Positions 42,800 through 57,510 are shown, counted from the stretch's first letter. The stretch: 64,000 nucleotides of DNA from Anaeromyces robustus (GCA_002104895.1 MCFG01000226.1:1-64000), one strand, 5' to 3'. The notes: generated by a model not told the origin, from the letters alone. Program-made: numbers and translations.

Positions 42800-44095
42800 T
42801 TTCTAAAAATAATAATAATTTTTTTTTTATTATCTATATAATTATAATAAAAATAAAAGTAATAATAATTAATATTATATAAAGTTAATAATATTTGGAA
42901 AAGATATTTATAAAAAATATTTTCTTATTTATAAAAAATTGATTTTTATATGAAATCCACTATCATTTTATATAATTTTAATATCATATAAGAAATATAA
43001 TATGATATTTTTTTTTTTAATTATTAAATATTTTTATAAACTCGTTAATTAAAAGATGTAAGTATTTATAATTTTTCATTATAGTTTTACTCTACAATAA
43101 TGATAAATCAATAAATAATTCTATAGAATAATATCATGATAATAATACATATTACATATTATACTTCTTTTTTTTTTTTTAAATTGACATATAATGATAG
43201 CTTTTTTTTTCGTTTTTAATTTTTTTTTTTTAGAAAAAAAGTGAATATCCAATATATGAATTTAAATTGATGATTTTGCTTTTAATGCAGTATTATTTTT
43301 TTAATTTTTTATTATATGTTTTTTTTTTATAATATATATTTAAAATTAAAAATGTTAACGGAGTTTTGAAATAAAATGATGCAAATTAGTACCTTTTTAA
43401 TAGTATTATATTATACAAATAATAATAGTAATAGTTATAGTTAATAGGAAAAAAAATGTAAAAGGGAAAACTGAAAAAGTATTAAATAATGAAGAGTAAT
43501 GAATGTCTTTTTTATATTATAATATTTAAATAAATTAAAAAAATAATATAAAAAATTATAATAAAATAAAAATGGAAATGTAAAAAAAGTTTTAAAAAAT
43601 TATAATGACAATACTAAATTTTTAAAATTGAATAAGATATTTTAAATAATCATTAATATTAAATTAAATAAAAAATAACAAATTTTTTTTATATTATAAA
43701 AAAAAAAAACAACAAATTTTATTAATTAAAAATTTAAAGTAAAAAGAATAAATAAAAAATTATAAAATTTAAAAATTTTATTTATTAAATTTTATTTCAT
43801 GTGGAGTAGAAATAATATAGAAATTGATTAATATTACAATTGTTTTGTTATTTTTATTTTTATTTTATTAATAATATATATTAAAATGAGTAATATTATT
43901 TAATAACTCAAATCTTAATGAATAAAATATAGTATTTGGTAAATGAATATATATTAATAATTTGAATTTATGGATTATACATATCAGATTTATTATTGTT
44001 AAAATGATTTTTCTTTTAAATATTATAGTATTAATTAATAAAAATATTGATAATTAATTATAACAATAACAATAATAATAATAATAATAATAAAA

Positions 44096-44365
44096 TTATT
44101 ATTTAATGGAATGAAGATTTAGCTATTTTTTGCATTTTTTTTTAAAAATATAATATAAAGTTTAAAATTTACATATAATCAAACATTTTATTGAATAATA
44201 ATTATAATATTGAATAATAATAATAATTAAAAATATATAATAATAATCAATTATTATTTAATGAAACGAAATAAAGGCTTAGCTATTATTTTATACACTT
44301 TTTCAAAAATATAATATAAAGTTTAAATTTTACATATAATCAATCATTTTATTGAATAATAATTA
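44096..44365 (+). repeat. Imperfect direct repeat, two copies of about 112 bases
   Basis: Copies at 44096-44206 and 44252-44365 share attatttaatg, gcttagctat (first copy gatttagctat), aaaatataatataaagttta, acatataatcaa and cattttattgaataataatt in the same order. The spacer is about 45 bases of AAT-rich DNA. Their origin is not recognised. Confidence 0.7.
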
Positions 44366-45049
44366 AACTCTATTTATTTATTATTTTAAATTAGATAGAT
44401 TTTAATAAAAAAAAAAAAAACTTTTATATTAATTTTTCTCTTTTATCATTCCTTCATGGTGAAATATTTAAAAAACAATATTTTTTTTATTAATTTTAAA
44501 ATTCATTATGATAATAAAATTATTATTATATATACACATATACACGCAGAAAAAAGAAAGAAGTTATAAATTTAATCATTTAAAATTTTACGATGCATAA
44601 ATATATATAATTAATATATTTATAAATTCATTCATTATTTGACTTCAAAAATTTAAGTTCGTTTTTATATTTTTTATCTTTATTTTTATTTTTATTATTG
44701 TTGTTATTTTATTTTTTTTTTTCATTTTTATTTTTATATTTATTTGTATTTTATTATTTTATTTATTTTTATTTTTATTTTTATATTTATTTTTATTTTA
44801 TTTTTTATTTTTTATTTATTTATTTATTTTTTTTTTGCTTAAAAATTATGCACATATTTTTTCCTTTGTTATTTTTTATATATCTATTATAACAAAAATA
44901 TATGTACAATTTTAATTTATTAATATTCTATATATATGCTTTATATATTTTTTATAATATATGTTATTCTATTTAATAAAGGATGATATATATAATTATA
45001 AATATATAAAATATATATATGAATAATCCTTTTTTCTTTATTTACATAT

Positions 45050-45058
45050 TATTATTTA

Positions 45059-45150
<92 letters not shown>

Positions 45151-45380
45151 TTTATTATTTATTATTTATTATTATTATTTATTATTTATTATTTATTATT
45201 ATTATTTATTATTTATTATTTATTATTTATTATTTATAATTTATTATTATTTATTATTTATTATTTATTATTTATTATTATTTATTATTTATTATTTATT
45301 ATTATTTATTATTTATTATTTATTATTTATTATTTATTATTTATTATTTATTATTTATTATTATTTATTATTATTTGTAT
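45050..45380. repeat. (ATT)n followed by (TTATTTA)-type tract
   Basis: About 28 ATT units pass into mixed ttattta, ttattatta and tttattatt units for another 230 bases. Intergenic, 3' of the TTC39/Iml2 gene. Confidence 0.9.
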
Positions 45381-45546
45381 TTAATTTTCAATTATTCTAT
45401 TTTGTATTATTATTAACTTCTTTTTTATTTTTGTGTTATATTTTTTCTAAGTTTTTTTTTTTTATTATTTTTTTTTTATTTATCTCAGGTTTTATTAAAT
45501 TTTAAATAATTTTATGAGTAAGAAGAATTATTTTATTTTAACGAAT

Positions 45547-47665
45547 TTATTCTATTTGTTGTTTCTCGTCTTTTGCTGATGTATATTCACTTTTATTTTC
45601 ATAAACTTCTTGAAGAGTCTCCTTTTCTAATGATATAATATTTATTTTATTATTACTATTTTCTTTTGTTATTTCTTCACTTGATGTAGCCTCATTCTTT
45701 TTTTCAGAGATTTCTTTAAGACGTTCATTTGCTTTTAAAATTTTTAAATCCAATCTATTTGATAAATTATAAATGTATATATATATATATATATATATAT
45801 TTAATAATTATACATTATTTTGTAATTATTTTGTAATTAAAATAAAATGAAATATAATGAAATATAATATAATATAATATAATATAATATAATATAATAT
45901 AATATAATCAATATAAATAAATAATAAATAAAAACCATTTATTTTTTTTCAATATATACCTAAATTCCATAAAGAAACCTTTAAATGATTTGGCTTTATT
46001 TAAATGTTTTTGAGCTTTAACAATATCATTTGTTTCAGTATATAAAAGACCTAGTTCAAAGTAAGCAAAAGGTAATATATATGATTTTTTGGGGAAAAGA
46101 TGTTTACTTTGAATAATATGTGTAAGAATTTCTTCACTTTCTTCATAACGTTTCAACATACGATAAATGGATCCTGTAATAACTCTGTAGACATATTCCT
46201 TTTCTATCATTTTTTTATTATTAGTATTAAGATTTAATGAAGATGAAGATTTTATAAAACTTTTTGTTTCTATAGTTGAAGATGAAGAGGCCTTTTTATT
46301 TTCATTCTTTTCATCCTTTTCATTTTTCTCATCCTTTTCATTTTTTTCATTTTTTTCTTGTCCGGAATTTTCAATATTATTTTCTTTTCTTAATGCTAAT
46401 GCCATTTCTAATCGCTTTTTATCCATACAAGGAATACCATCCCAAAGATACATAAATTCAAGAACAGCTACTTCTACATCATTATATTTATCTTCTTTAA
46501 TACGTTGAATAACTCCTTGACAATACTGTTCAATATCAATCATTTTACTTTGATTTGTTTTATAAAGTTTTTCAGATTGGTCAAAATACTCTTTGGCTTT
46601 TTCAACATTAGAAATCATACAAGATAAAATACCCGCAAGGTATGAAAAGAATATTTCACTGTAATATTTATCTTCTATTAAAACATCTAAAAGTTCTATA
46701 CCCATTTCCCATTCTTGATTAAAAACTTTATTTAAAATAAGTTCATACTGGAAAAGGTGATTAAGTTCAATAAAATAATTTTGTGCTTCATTTCCTTGAG
46801 TAAAAGCAGCAGATGAAGTTTCTAAATCTTGAACTAATCTAACAAATCTACCTTGGAAATAAAGTTGAATAGCACTATTTGGATACATTTCTAAACCTTT
46901 ATTAACAATGGTTTGACCTTCTTCTAAATCACTTGTTACTGAAGCCGGTGCTAATGAATTAAATATTGAGAAGTAAAAGAGTTGAGCAGATAATGCCATT
47001 GAACTATATAAGTTTTTTTCCTCTACACATTGATTTAATAATTTCATTCCTTGTTCTCTGTCACTTTTTTTTTAAATAATATAAAAAAAAATAATGATAT
47101 TCATAATAATCATAATAAAAATAGTAACAATATAAAAGATAATTAGTTAATAATATAAAATTATACTAATGATTTAATTAAATTTAATAATATTATATTG
47201 TAATTTATTCAATTTTTACTGTTCAATTTATATATTACCTTGTAATACCAAATACTGAAATTATGCTTAAAATTTTTGGTGGTAATACAGATAGTAATAA
47301 TTTCGATGAGCCAATTCTTTTTATTATTATTGTTATTAAAATTTATAATTATATATTCATATTTATTATAATTAATTAATATTCCTTATCATTGTTATTT
47401 ACATTTGATATTTATAGATTAATCTATTTTATATATTTTATATTCTAATAAGTGTTATATTATATAGTTTAATAATAATAATTATATACCCAAATAAAAT
47501 ACCATGAAAAGTATGTTTATCCATTAATTTTTTGTTTTCTTCTAAATTATCTTTAATATCGTTCCAACATGAGTTATATGCACTCCAAACTTTTTTTTTT
47601 TTTTTTGATAATATAATAATTTATAATAAGTAATAAGAATAAATAGTAGTAGTAATAAATAAATA

Positions 47666-47696
<31 letters not shown>

Positions 47697-49059
47697 TATA
47701 TATATATATATATATTTGTTTAATAGTTAATAATAATGATTTATATTAGATAATATAAATAAACATTAATACTTTAATATTTTTTTTTATAATATTATAT
47801 AAAAGATATAAGGTATTGTATTATTTTCTTTTTATATATATACACATAACATAATAACCTTTTTTCAAGCAAAATGCAGCTTTAACAAAACTAACAACAT
47901 TTTCTTGGAATAAATATAATGCAGCTGCTAATAAATTACATTCTGCTTTTAAAATAATCGCTCTTAATTTGGCTTATATATATAATATTTTCAGATTTTT
48001 ATTAATATATATTATTAAATTAAAATTTAAATATAATATATTATATACATATTCTTTAATATTATTTAATTATTATTATATATAATATTAATTCTATATA
48101 CCATTAATAATCTTTTTCTCCTTTTTTTTAAATTTCGACATAAAACCTGAATTATTTCCAGCTTTCTTTTCATCTGCATTTATTCTATCAATTTGTTTTG
48201 AAGCTTTATTTTCAATTGATTCTAAAGTTTTTAATGATTTTGCAATTTCTTCTTTATTAAATGTAATCTTAGATAATATATTTTAATTATTTATACATTA
48301 ATAATAATTATAATTGTATGAATATTACAATAATGATAAATATATTTGGAAATGTAAAAAAGATATTCTTATATAAAATATTTTAAATGTGAAATTATTA
48401 TTTAAATGAATTACCAAAGCTATCATAAAGTCTAAAGCACCATAACCTAACATATGTAATGGATCTGATTTATATTTACCAAAGATTTCTTTAGCTTTTT
48501 CATAGTCATTTGAATAGAAAGCATCGACCTTTTTATATTATTATTTTAATTAAATAATTAATATCAACTTACATTCATTTAATATTATCTTTTTTATTAA
48601 TTTTCATTTATTATCATGTTATTATATTATATTTATATATATTATTAAAATAAAAAATTTCTATTTTATAATAGAAATTTCTTATAAAAATTTAATTTCA
48701 AATGTAATTATTCTTTTAATTATATACTAATATTAACGGTAATAATTTTTTATTTAATATATTTCTAAATTTATTTTTTACTGGTATAATAATAATTATA
48801 ATAAAAATATTTTAATATTTCTTTTAATAAGATATATTTAAACTTTTTTTTTTCTCTCGAAAACTATGAATTTTTATAATAATAATTGTCAACTTACTCC
48901 TTTTCCCATATGACTATCTAATCTTTCTTGAATTTGGATATCATATATTGGCAATAAAACTTTTTCATTATCAACTACGAATTCTTCACACTTTATTAAT
49001 TCTTCTTCGTTATCATTGTTTGTTTGAATTTCTTTATTACTTATTTCTTCATTACTCAT
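45547..49059 (-). CDS. IML2: TTC39/Iml2 family TPR protein
   Basis: Eight exons (49059-48898, 48528-48415, 48267-48102, 47972-47859, 47589-47490, 47316-47239, 47063-45960, 45754-45547) join into 681 residues, very close to animal TTC39 proteins (about 600-680) and fungal Iml2. The family blocks appear in order: FYSNDYEKAKEIFGKY near the start, LRAIILKAECNLLAAALYLF, VWSAYNSCW, HTFHGILFG, GSSKLLLSVLPPKILSIISVFG, DREQGMKLL, FNSLAPASV, and C-terminal TPR-like helices (ALSAQLFYF, AQKHLNKAKSFKG). Yeast Iml2 is linked to lipid droplets and clearance of protein inclusions; TTC39B affects lipid metabolism. The cytosolic scaffold role here is inferred. A Glu/Lys/Asn/Asp repeat insert (about residues 470-490) and a charged C-terminal tail are lineage additions. 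Confidence 0.9.
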
Positions 49060-51784
49060 TTTATTATATTGTTTTACTTTATTTTTTTAATAATTATTGT
49101 TAATAATTTTATTTTATTATTATTATTATTATCTTTTCCCCTTTATGATGTATATTACTTTATTTATTTATTTATTTTTTATTTTATTATTATAAATTTA
49201 TTTGAATTTTATAATTAAAGAATGTTCAAAACATTATGTAATATCTATAGATATTTAAAAATAAAATTACCCAATACTTTTTAATATATATTTTTATATG
49301 AAAAATAAAAAATATTCAAAATTATTTATAAAAGAAAAACAATTTATATATAAATAATTCATATATTAATGTATAAATTAATTATATATATATTTTCAAT
49401 ATTAATTTAAAAATATGAAAAAAATGGTCAATGATTAAAAATAAATTAAATTACCATAAATTAAACTTTTAAAAATTTAAAATAATAATATATTAAAAAT
49501 AATTCAAAAGATTCAGCTATTTTGGCATTATCTAAACCTTAAACATTAGTTAAAGGATTAGATAAAAATATTAATATTTTATACCATTAAAAATATTAAT
49601 AAAAAGTTTATTACATTAAATAATATTGATAACTTTTATAATATTTAATTACTTTATAATTTTTTTTTAAAAGGTATTAAATGATATTTAATTAACATAT
49701 TAATGGTTTAATGGTATTTACATATATAATGTTTTAATAATACTATTTACTTTAATTTCATTAATATATATATAAAATCATTTTATTTCATTTTATAAAT
49801 TATTATTTATCATTACAGAAAAACTTTTTTTTACTTTAAAAAACTCAACTTTAAAATTTTAAAAAAATGTATTTTAATAAAATAAAGGTGTGACAAAAAA
49901 ACAATATAGAATTTCAAAAATGTTGTTACATTTAAATATATAAACATACATACAGGATAATATATTTATTTAAAGATTATTAAATAAATATAATTATGTA
50001 TGAATATAAAAAAATATTATAATATTTATTTAAAGAAAATAAGACTGAAAGAATGCAAAAGAAATATGGTGTAGTTATAAGGAAGTGGATTATACATCAG
50101 TGTTTCAAATAAAAATTAATAATACAAATCAAAAAAAAAAAAAAAAATTTATCACACAAACCTAAAAAAAAAAGAAATGAAAATAAAAATCCATTTATGT
50201 GGACATAATTAATAAATAGATAATATTTATATAATAATATTTAAAAAAAACTTTAAATATATTCAAACATTTCTTGTTTTTGATAATTTCAATAAAAAAA
50301 ATTATAAGATCAATAAAAAATACATACTCTATAATATTTCTAAGGGATTATTAACGGTTTGCTTTTTAATAAAAAAATTTATACGAAAAAGAGTTAATAA
50401 TAATATACAAAACTATATATATTTTTTTTAAAAATATATATAAGAAATATATTTCTAATAATATATATTTTATTAATTAAAAAAACTCTCTTTTTGATAA
50501 TAAATAAGAAACTAAAATGAAGTTATTATTATTACTTAAAATATCAATTAAAAGTCAAGTTCAAAATTCAATAATTTCAGTTTCTTAATTCAACACTACT
50601 TCTTCACTACAAATTATATTATTATTCTTATTGTTGTTCATAGATAAACAACTACATATCAATACCTTATTCTCTGTTATAACATAGTCAAACTCTAACT
50701 ACTAACAGAACAACAATAATATTGTATACCAAAATCTCTTTTTTTTTATTTTCATGAAAATTAATCATCATTTTATTCTTTTTTATTATAATTTACAAAT
50801 ATAATTCCTTTTATTTTTGTTATTATATTTAATAATCAATGATTTCTTATTATCTCAAAGATCTTTTCAAACTAATTAACTACTAAATTAATTAGTTGAA
50901 AAAAAAAGGAAATTAAGTCTGTTTTTTCAAATGTTTTCAACTATACTTTCTATTACTATTCTAGCAATTGTTCAACTATATAATTCAAAATATCGTCCAC
51001 CTATCTGAAAATTCAATTATTAATTAAATTATTCTTCATTGTAATTTTTATTATCAAAATTATACCCGTTATTTAAAAATAATAATTATTTTTAAAATTA
51101 TATAATAAAATTTTATAATAAAAAATGAAATCATATTCTATAAAAATAAGCAAATAAAAAAATAAATAAATTAATAAATTTATATATTTATTAATAAATA
51201 GAGTAAATAATTAAATAAATAAAACAAATAAATAAATCATATAATAAATTAATAATTTTTATGATTTAATATAAATCAATATCTTAAAATTGTTTAAATA
51301 TATAATAATTAAATTTGTTTTTGTTTAATTAAATAAATAGTATTTTTATCCATATTTTTTATATTGTGTTTGTATAATATTATTTCAAAAAAAAAAAAAA
51401 AATAATAATAATAATAATAATAATAAAATTGTAGAGAACATGAAGAAATAAACGTTTAATAATAAATAATAATTTATTTAAAAAAGAAATGTTATATTAA
51501 TTCAGTGTTAACTTTTTTTAAAAAAAAATTCATTTTAATATAATAATTTATAACAATTAAATTAATATTATTTTAAAATTTTATCATAAGAATTTAGTTT
51601 ATCAAATTACAATTTTAACATTTTTGTTTTATATTAATTCATATCAATTTCATATAAATTAATATTAATAAAAGTAAAAACGCAAAAGCAAAAAACAGGA
51701 ATTCATTATAAATAATTCAAATATATAATTTTTTTTCTTGATTTATTAATTTTTGTTATTTAAAAACTTTTGGTAGTATTCATT
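49060..51784. promoter_or_regulatory. Divergent spacer between TTC39/Iml2 and MED1
   Basis: Both genes start away from this 2.7-kb region. The stretch 50520-50980 is less AT-biased and less repetitive (for example cttaattcaacactacttc and tcaaactctaactactaac), which may mark a regulatory region, a long 5' leader or a dead gene; a short frame at 50518 starts MKLLLLLK but stops after about 25 codons. No domain could be read in any frame. Confidence 0.4.
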
Positions 51785-53247
51785 ATGGAAAATTCAGAAG
51801 AAAAGAAAATTGATGACATTTTAAAAGATATTCATAATGATTTTATGGATTATTTTGAAAATATAGATATTCCAAAAGAAGGAAGCACTTTATTTCATGG
51901 TATTACACTTTTTTATTAAAAAAAAATAATAATAAAAAATATTTAAATTATATTTATAAAGTTACTAAAAAAAGAAATAATGAAATCATTTTAAAATAAA
52001 AATTAGATTTTGAAATTTAATTTTTTAATTATTACTTTTATATTTTTCTTTTATATAATGATGTATTAAATAATAATTTTTTACAATAAAGATTTAAATA
52101 ATAAAAAAAGTATTTATGAATTGGAAAGTGATTTTCATCAGTCAATAAATTTAGTAAGAGAATCACTAACGAAATTTAAAGAAACATGTCTACAAAGTGA
52201 AAAAGATAAAAAAAAGGAAGATTTAACATTAAGAAAACTTTCTTTAATTTTAAAGGTAACAATAATTATTCAAAAAAGTCTTAAAATATTATTTAAGTTT
52301 TTTTTTATCTTTTTTTAACCATTTTTAAAATTAAAATTATATTTTTAATAATTAAATTATTGTCTTTTTTATATGTTAATAAATTGCTATAATTATTATA
52401 TATTAATAATAATACTAATAATTAAAAAAATAAAAGGATCAGAATCACAATAGACAGATTTCGAAAGATTGGAATTCAACATGTAGTGATTGTCTCGAAG
52501 CCTTAAGACAAGTCTGTAAAGTAGATAAACTTCAAATAATGAAAAAAAGTTTAATTGAATTAGCTGATGATTTAAAGTAATACCAATAATTATTATTATT
52601 ATTATTATTTTTTGTATGAAACACACACAATACATTATATTCATAATTACTAATATATACATATAAATATATATTAATATAATTATCAACAACTTGAATT
52701 TATAAATTATATATATATATATATTATTTTATTTTTTATCATTTCATACGAATATTTTAAAAATAATATAGGTTACAATATTTTTGTGATCCATATACCA
52801 AAGGTTTATGCTGTGAAAAAATATCATTATTTGGAAAAACTATTGTTATTGATGTAATGTTGCAATATGTATTAATGTTTTATATATAATATATAGAATT
52901 TATATACATTTTTTATATTTTTTTATCAATATATATATATATATATAGTTTTTATTATAATTAATATTTTTATCATTCAATTAATTAATAATTTAATAAT
53001 ATTAAATATTATAAAATTATTATTATCATCACCATCATAATAATAATAATAATAAAAGGTTGGTCTTGATAAAGATGGAAATGCTATATTAATTGAACTT
53101 GCACCTCCTGAAAAAATTAGCAAAATTAAAACAGTAATTTTTATTTATTTATTTATTTATTTATATAATAATATATAATAATATATTATTATCTTAAATA
53201 ATAAAATTAAAAACAAAATAAAAAAAATAAAATAGTTTTTAACTAGA

Positions 53248-53300
<53 letters not shown>

Positions 53301-55314
53301 ATAAGATTGAAGCATTATTAAAGAATAATTTAAGGTATAATATTTATTATTATTATTATTATTGTTAAGAAAAATTTATATGAATCTATAAATATAAAAA
53401 TAAAAACATATAATATTCTTTTTTTTTTTATTATCATTATTATTAAATTAAATTATTTATATAAAAATATTAATTTTTTTTTTTTTTTATTATTTTTGAT
53501 TTTATTTTAGAGATAATAATATAAAGAAATTTTATGAAATACTATCAAATATAGCCTATTTAGATAAACATTCTACTGATGATTCTGATCTATTTCATAA
53601 TATTCAATGCATAGAAAATACCTTAACTAGTATATATGAAGTTGAAAGGTTTTTTTTTTTTTTTTCTCATTTATTATTATATAGTAATTATTATTACTAT
53701 GGTTATTCATTAATTAAATTATTTATTTATTTATTAATTTTGACTTATTATAATTTATTAATTATTAGTAAAGACAGAGCTATACCCGACATTATCCAAT
53801 ATGGCCATGGATACCCATTAATTTCTGTTAATAGATTTGGTCCAAGTGTAATATATTGGGGAACACCTTCTGCTTTGAGACAAATTAATTGGATTGAATT
53901 TTCAAAAGCTGAAGATGGTAACTATTATATTTAAATTAAAATATTATTATTATAATTATCATTATTTATTATTATTATTGTAATATTTTAATAAAAAATT
54001 ATTATTATTATTTTGTTATTTTTTTTTAATAATAGAGGAAAAAGCTACTGTTTTAAATTTAGGATTTTATATAGCTAATATAACTATTATTAATACCAAA
54101 GGAAATAGTTTTTTCTTACCAAAAACACATAAGAATTATATAAGATCAGCTTCAGATATGGCAGAAGATGGATTAACTACAGGGTATATATATATAGATA
54201 GATAGATTCATTTTCATATAATGATAATTTTAAAAATTATAATAATCCATTTTTTTTTCTTTTTTTTTTTTTTAATTAATACTAATATAATTATAATAAT
54301 TTTATATATAATTTTTATTCTATGATTATATATTTATATTTATATTTATAAAGTACTGTAAATACTCCATTGGCAGAATTACAATTTATAACGGGAATTC
54401 AGAATTTGACACCATTAAGTAATAAATCATATTGTTTAACTTTGGATCCACCAATTATAGCTACTTCAAATATGGAAAAACAAATTTTAAATATATTACA
54501 TTCTGAGGATGATTCAAATAAACAATGTGATTTTGTTGATAATAATATACAGATGTTTAATAGTTTATTATTTAAAAATAATCAATTATCTATTGAAAAT
54601 TTATTAGTAAGTAAAAAAAAAAAAAAAAAATAAAATAAAAATCTCATATATATATATATATAATAATTAATAAATTTAATATAATATAATATAAAAATAA
54701 AAATTAAATACAACCTATTAACATTATTAATAATATTATTTAATTATATAGATTCATGATAAATTCTCTTCAGTTTCAGATTTCTCTAAAATAGAAAATT
54801 CTTTTTATATTGTAAATTTGCCTTTATTATTATTATTATTAAATATATTAATATATAAAATCTATTTTTTATGTTATTTATAAAATATATATATATTAAT
54901 TATTAAAATTATTATTATTTTTCTATAGAAAAAGAAAAATATTTATCCACAACAATATATGTTCAATAGCTCTAAAGTTAATGGTATTGTAGTAAGACAT
55001 ATTCCATTTACTGATCCATCCCAAATATATCCTATATATAAAGTAAAAAAGAAAATTAATTAATTTTAAATACAAACTTTTTAACTCTGTTATATATTTT
55101 ATATATATAAAATTTATAAATAATAATATTTTTATTCTAATTCTTTTTCTTTTTCTCTTTGTATATATATTCTTCATATAAAAATTTTTATTATAGTTAT
55201 TACGTCAACAATTAGTATTTAATACACTATTTCAAAGTTGTATGGATGTTAAAGATGATAAGACAGGCATGCCAATTAAAAGTAAATTTATATTAGATTA
55301 TAATAATAATAATA

Positions 55315-55377
<63 letters not shown>

Positions 55378-55778
55378 TCAATTAAAATTAATTATTTTTT
55401 ATTTTATTTTAAATATATTTATATATTTATTATTACATATTACACATGTAATATATTATCCACATAGATACTTTTGAAGAATTTCATGTAATATTAGAAG
55501 TTTTTATTGCTAATGCACCAAATGAAATGAATATTATTTTTAATCATCCATCAAAACCAGGATTAATTAATGTAACTATTAATATTCCATTAGAAAATCC
55601 AGCTGAAAATCTTAAAGTTCAATATACAGAGAAAAGTTTACTTAAAAATGATAATCAATTCCTTGGTGGTTTTACAGATATGCAAGATGAAAAATTAAGA
55701 AGTGAAAAATTAACACAAGTTTTAAAATTATCTTATAATATTCCATTATTAGTTCATTATTTAATGAAATGTTTATAA
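51785..55778 (+). CDS. MED1: Mediator complex subunit 1 (Med1)
   Basis: Fourteen exons (51785-51899, 52092-52255, 52443-52576, 52772-52853, 53059-53133, 53306-53334, 53511-53648, 53769-53917, 54036-54183, 54354-54606, 54752-54811, 54929-55042, 55197-55281, 55468-55778) join into 618 residues with consistent phases. The order and pattern fit the Med1 domain: an N-terminal helical part (INLVRESLTKFKETC, LEALRQVCKVDKL), FGKTIVIDVGLDKDGNAI..VEL-like segment, FYEILSNIAYLDKH, the conserved GHGYPLISVNRFGPSVIYW, a FITGIQNLTPLSN block, and a C-terminal beta-rich part ending LLVHYLMKCL. Med1 sits in the Mediator middle module and bridges activators to RNA polymerase II. No motif is catalytic, so assignment rests on overall pattern and is less secure than for the enzymes. 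Two of the exons are under 65 bases. Confidence 0.75.
55302..55378 (+). repeat. (AAT)n microsatellite in a MED1 intron
   Basis: About 24 AAT units with two AGT variants, in the last intron of the MED1-like gene (55282-55467). Confidence 0.9.
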
Positions 55779-56082
55779 ATATATTAAATATAAAAAAAAA
55801 AAAAAAAAATAGAATAATATTAATAATACTAATACTACTAATAATAAAATTAAATTTTATATATATTTATCTATTTAATTGTACCTTTTTTTTTTTTATT
55901 TAAAGAAAAAATAATATATTGATAAAAGTAATTAAAATATTTTAAAAAAAAGTAATAAAAAGTTTTTTTTAAAATATTTTAACATATTTAAAAAAAAAAT
56001 AAAAATTATAAAAAAAAATTATAAAAAAATTTATAAAAAAAAATTATAAAAAAATGTTAATATCTCTGTATCATTTATAAAA

Positions 56083-56180
56083 AAGAAAAAAGTAATATGT
56101 TCGTATCATTTATAAAAATTAGGAAAAAAAGTTAATATGTCTGTATCATTAGGAAAAAAAGTAATATGTTTGTATCATAA
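56083..56180 (+). repeat. Short tandem repeat, about three units
   Basis: Units share aaaaaagt(t)aatatgt(t/c)(c/t)gtatcat and are about 40-47 bases apart. Units two and three are shortened. Confidence 0.7.
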
Positions 56181-56303
56181 AAATTAAAAAAATTTCTAAT
56201 TGTTATTTTTATCTTTATATAATATATACAACTAAAAAATATCAATTTTTATTTTAATATATTTTAATATTTTTATTAAAAATAAATATGAAGAAAAAAA
56301 AAA

Positions 56304-56615
56304 TATTTAAATATTTTGTATAATATTAATTTTTTTGTTATTAAAAAAAAAAGAAATTATTTAAATATTTTTTATAATATTATTGTTTTTGTTATTAAAA
56401 AAAAAGAAAACTTTTAAATATTTTTTATAATATTATTGTTTTTGTTATTAAAAAGAAAGAAATTTTTTAAATATTTTCTATAATATTATTCTTTTTGCTA
56501 TTAAAAAAAGAAATTTTTTAAATATTTTCTATAATATTATTCTTTTTGCTATTAAAAAAAGAAATTTTTTAAATATTTTCTATAATATTATTCTTTTTGT
56601 TATTAAAAAAGAAAT
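56304..56615 (+). repeat. Minisatellite, six units of about 53 bases
   Basis: Each unit reads tttaaatattttctataata, ttattctttttgctatt, then an A run and gaaa. The last three units are nearly identical, the first three more diverged, which suggests recent expansion at the right-hand end. Confidence 0.85.
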
Positions 56616-56908
56616 TAAATTAAATAGATGAAGTACAATAAAATTAATAAATATAAATAATTATCTAACAAATAAGGAAAGAATATATAAAGAAAAAAAA
56701 AATTATTGAATTAAAAATATATTTAAAAAATTATATAAAGAAGTATTTAAAATATTTTGTAATTATAATAATATAAAAAATAAAACAAAAATTAAAAATA
56801 CTTCTTTATATATATTTTTTAATTGTATTTAAATTAAAAAGAAATTCATTGTGGTTAAAAAATTTTTTTTTCATTCATTTAATAGTAATTATTAGTAGTA
56901 GTATTATT

Positions 56909-56941
<33 letters not shown>

Positions 56942-57478
56942 TATTATTATTATTTTATTTGTATAACTTTTATTTTCCTTTTTTTTAATAATAAAAGTAA
57001 AAAGAAAAGTTAACTAAATTAGTTTTTATATAAGCCCATTTTTTTTAAATATATAGTTATTATTATTAATATTAGTATTAATATTATTATTAATATTATT
57101 ATTATTATAATTTTTTTTTGAGTTATATTAATAGATTAGTATGTATATTTTTATATGGTCATATTATCTATATATTTATAATTTTAATACATTATATAAA
57201 TATTGGTATCTTAATTATATTATTATTTTAATTAAAATTATTAATATATAGTTTTATTTATTTTACTTTATCTTTATTTTTCAATGTCTATAATATATTA
57301 TGTTTAATATAATGGATGATAATAAAATTTTAAAATAAAAGTAATAATATATATAAAAAAATAAGACATTATTAAATCTTGAAAAATAAATTAAAAATTA
57401 TTATTATTATTATAATTATTATTATTATTATTATTATTTATTTATTATTAGTTATTATTACTATTAGGTATAAATATC

Positions 57479-57510
<32 letters not shown>

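Larger units (their letters stand above)
42800..45546. other. 2.7-kb spacer, repeats only
   Basis: Upstream side of the Rab gene and downstream side of the TTC39/Iml2 gene. It has an imperfect direct repeat (44096-44206 and 44252-44365), T-rich sequence at 44680-44860 and the large (ATT)n/(TTATTTA)n tract at 45050-45380. No gene seen. Confidence 0.5.

Noticed and set aside
45019-45384. 121-codon Tyr/Leu-rich frame
   Set aside because: Product of the (ATT)n and TTATTTA tract.
50518-50590. Short frame starting MKLLLLLK, resembling a signal peptide
   Set aside because: It stops after about 25 codons, with no continuation or splice partner visible.
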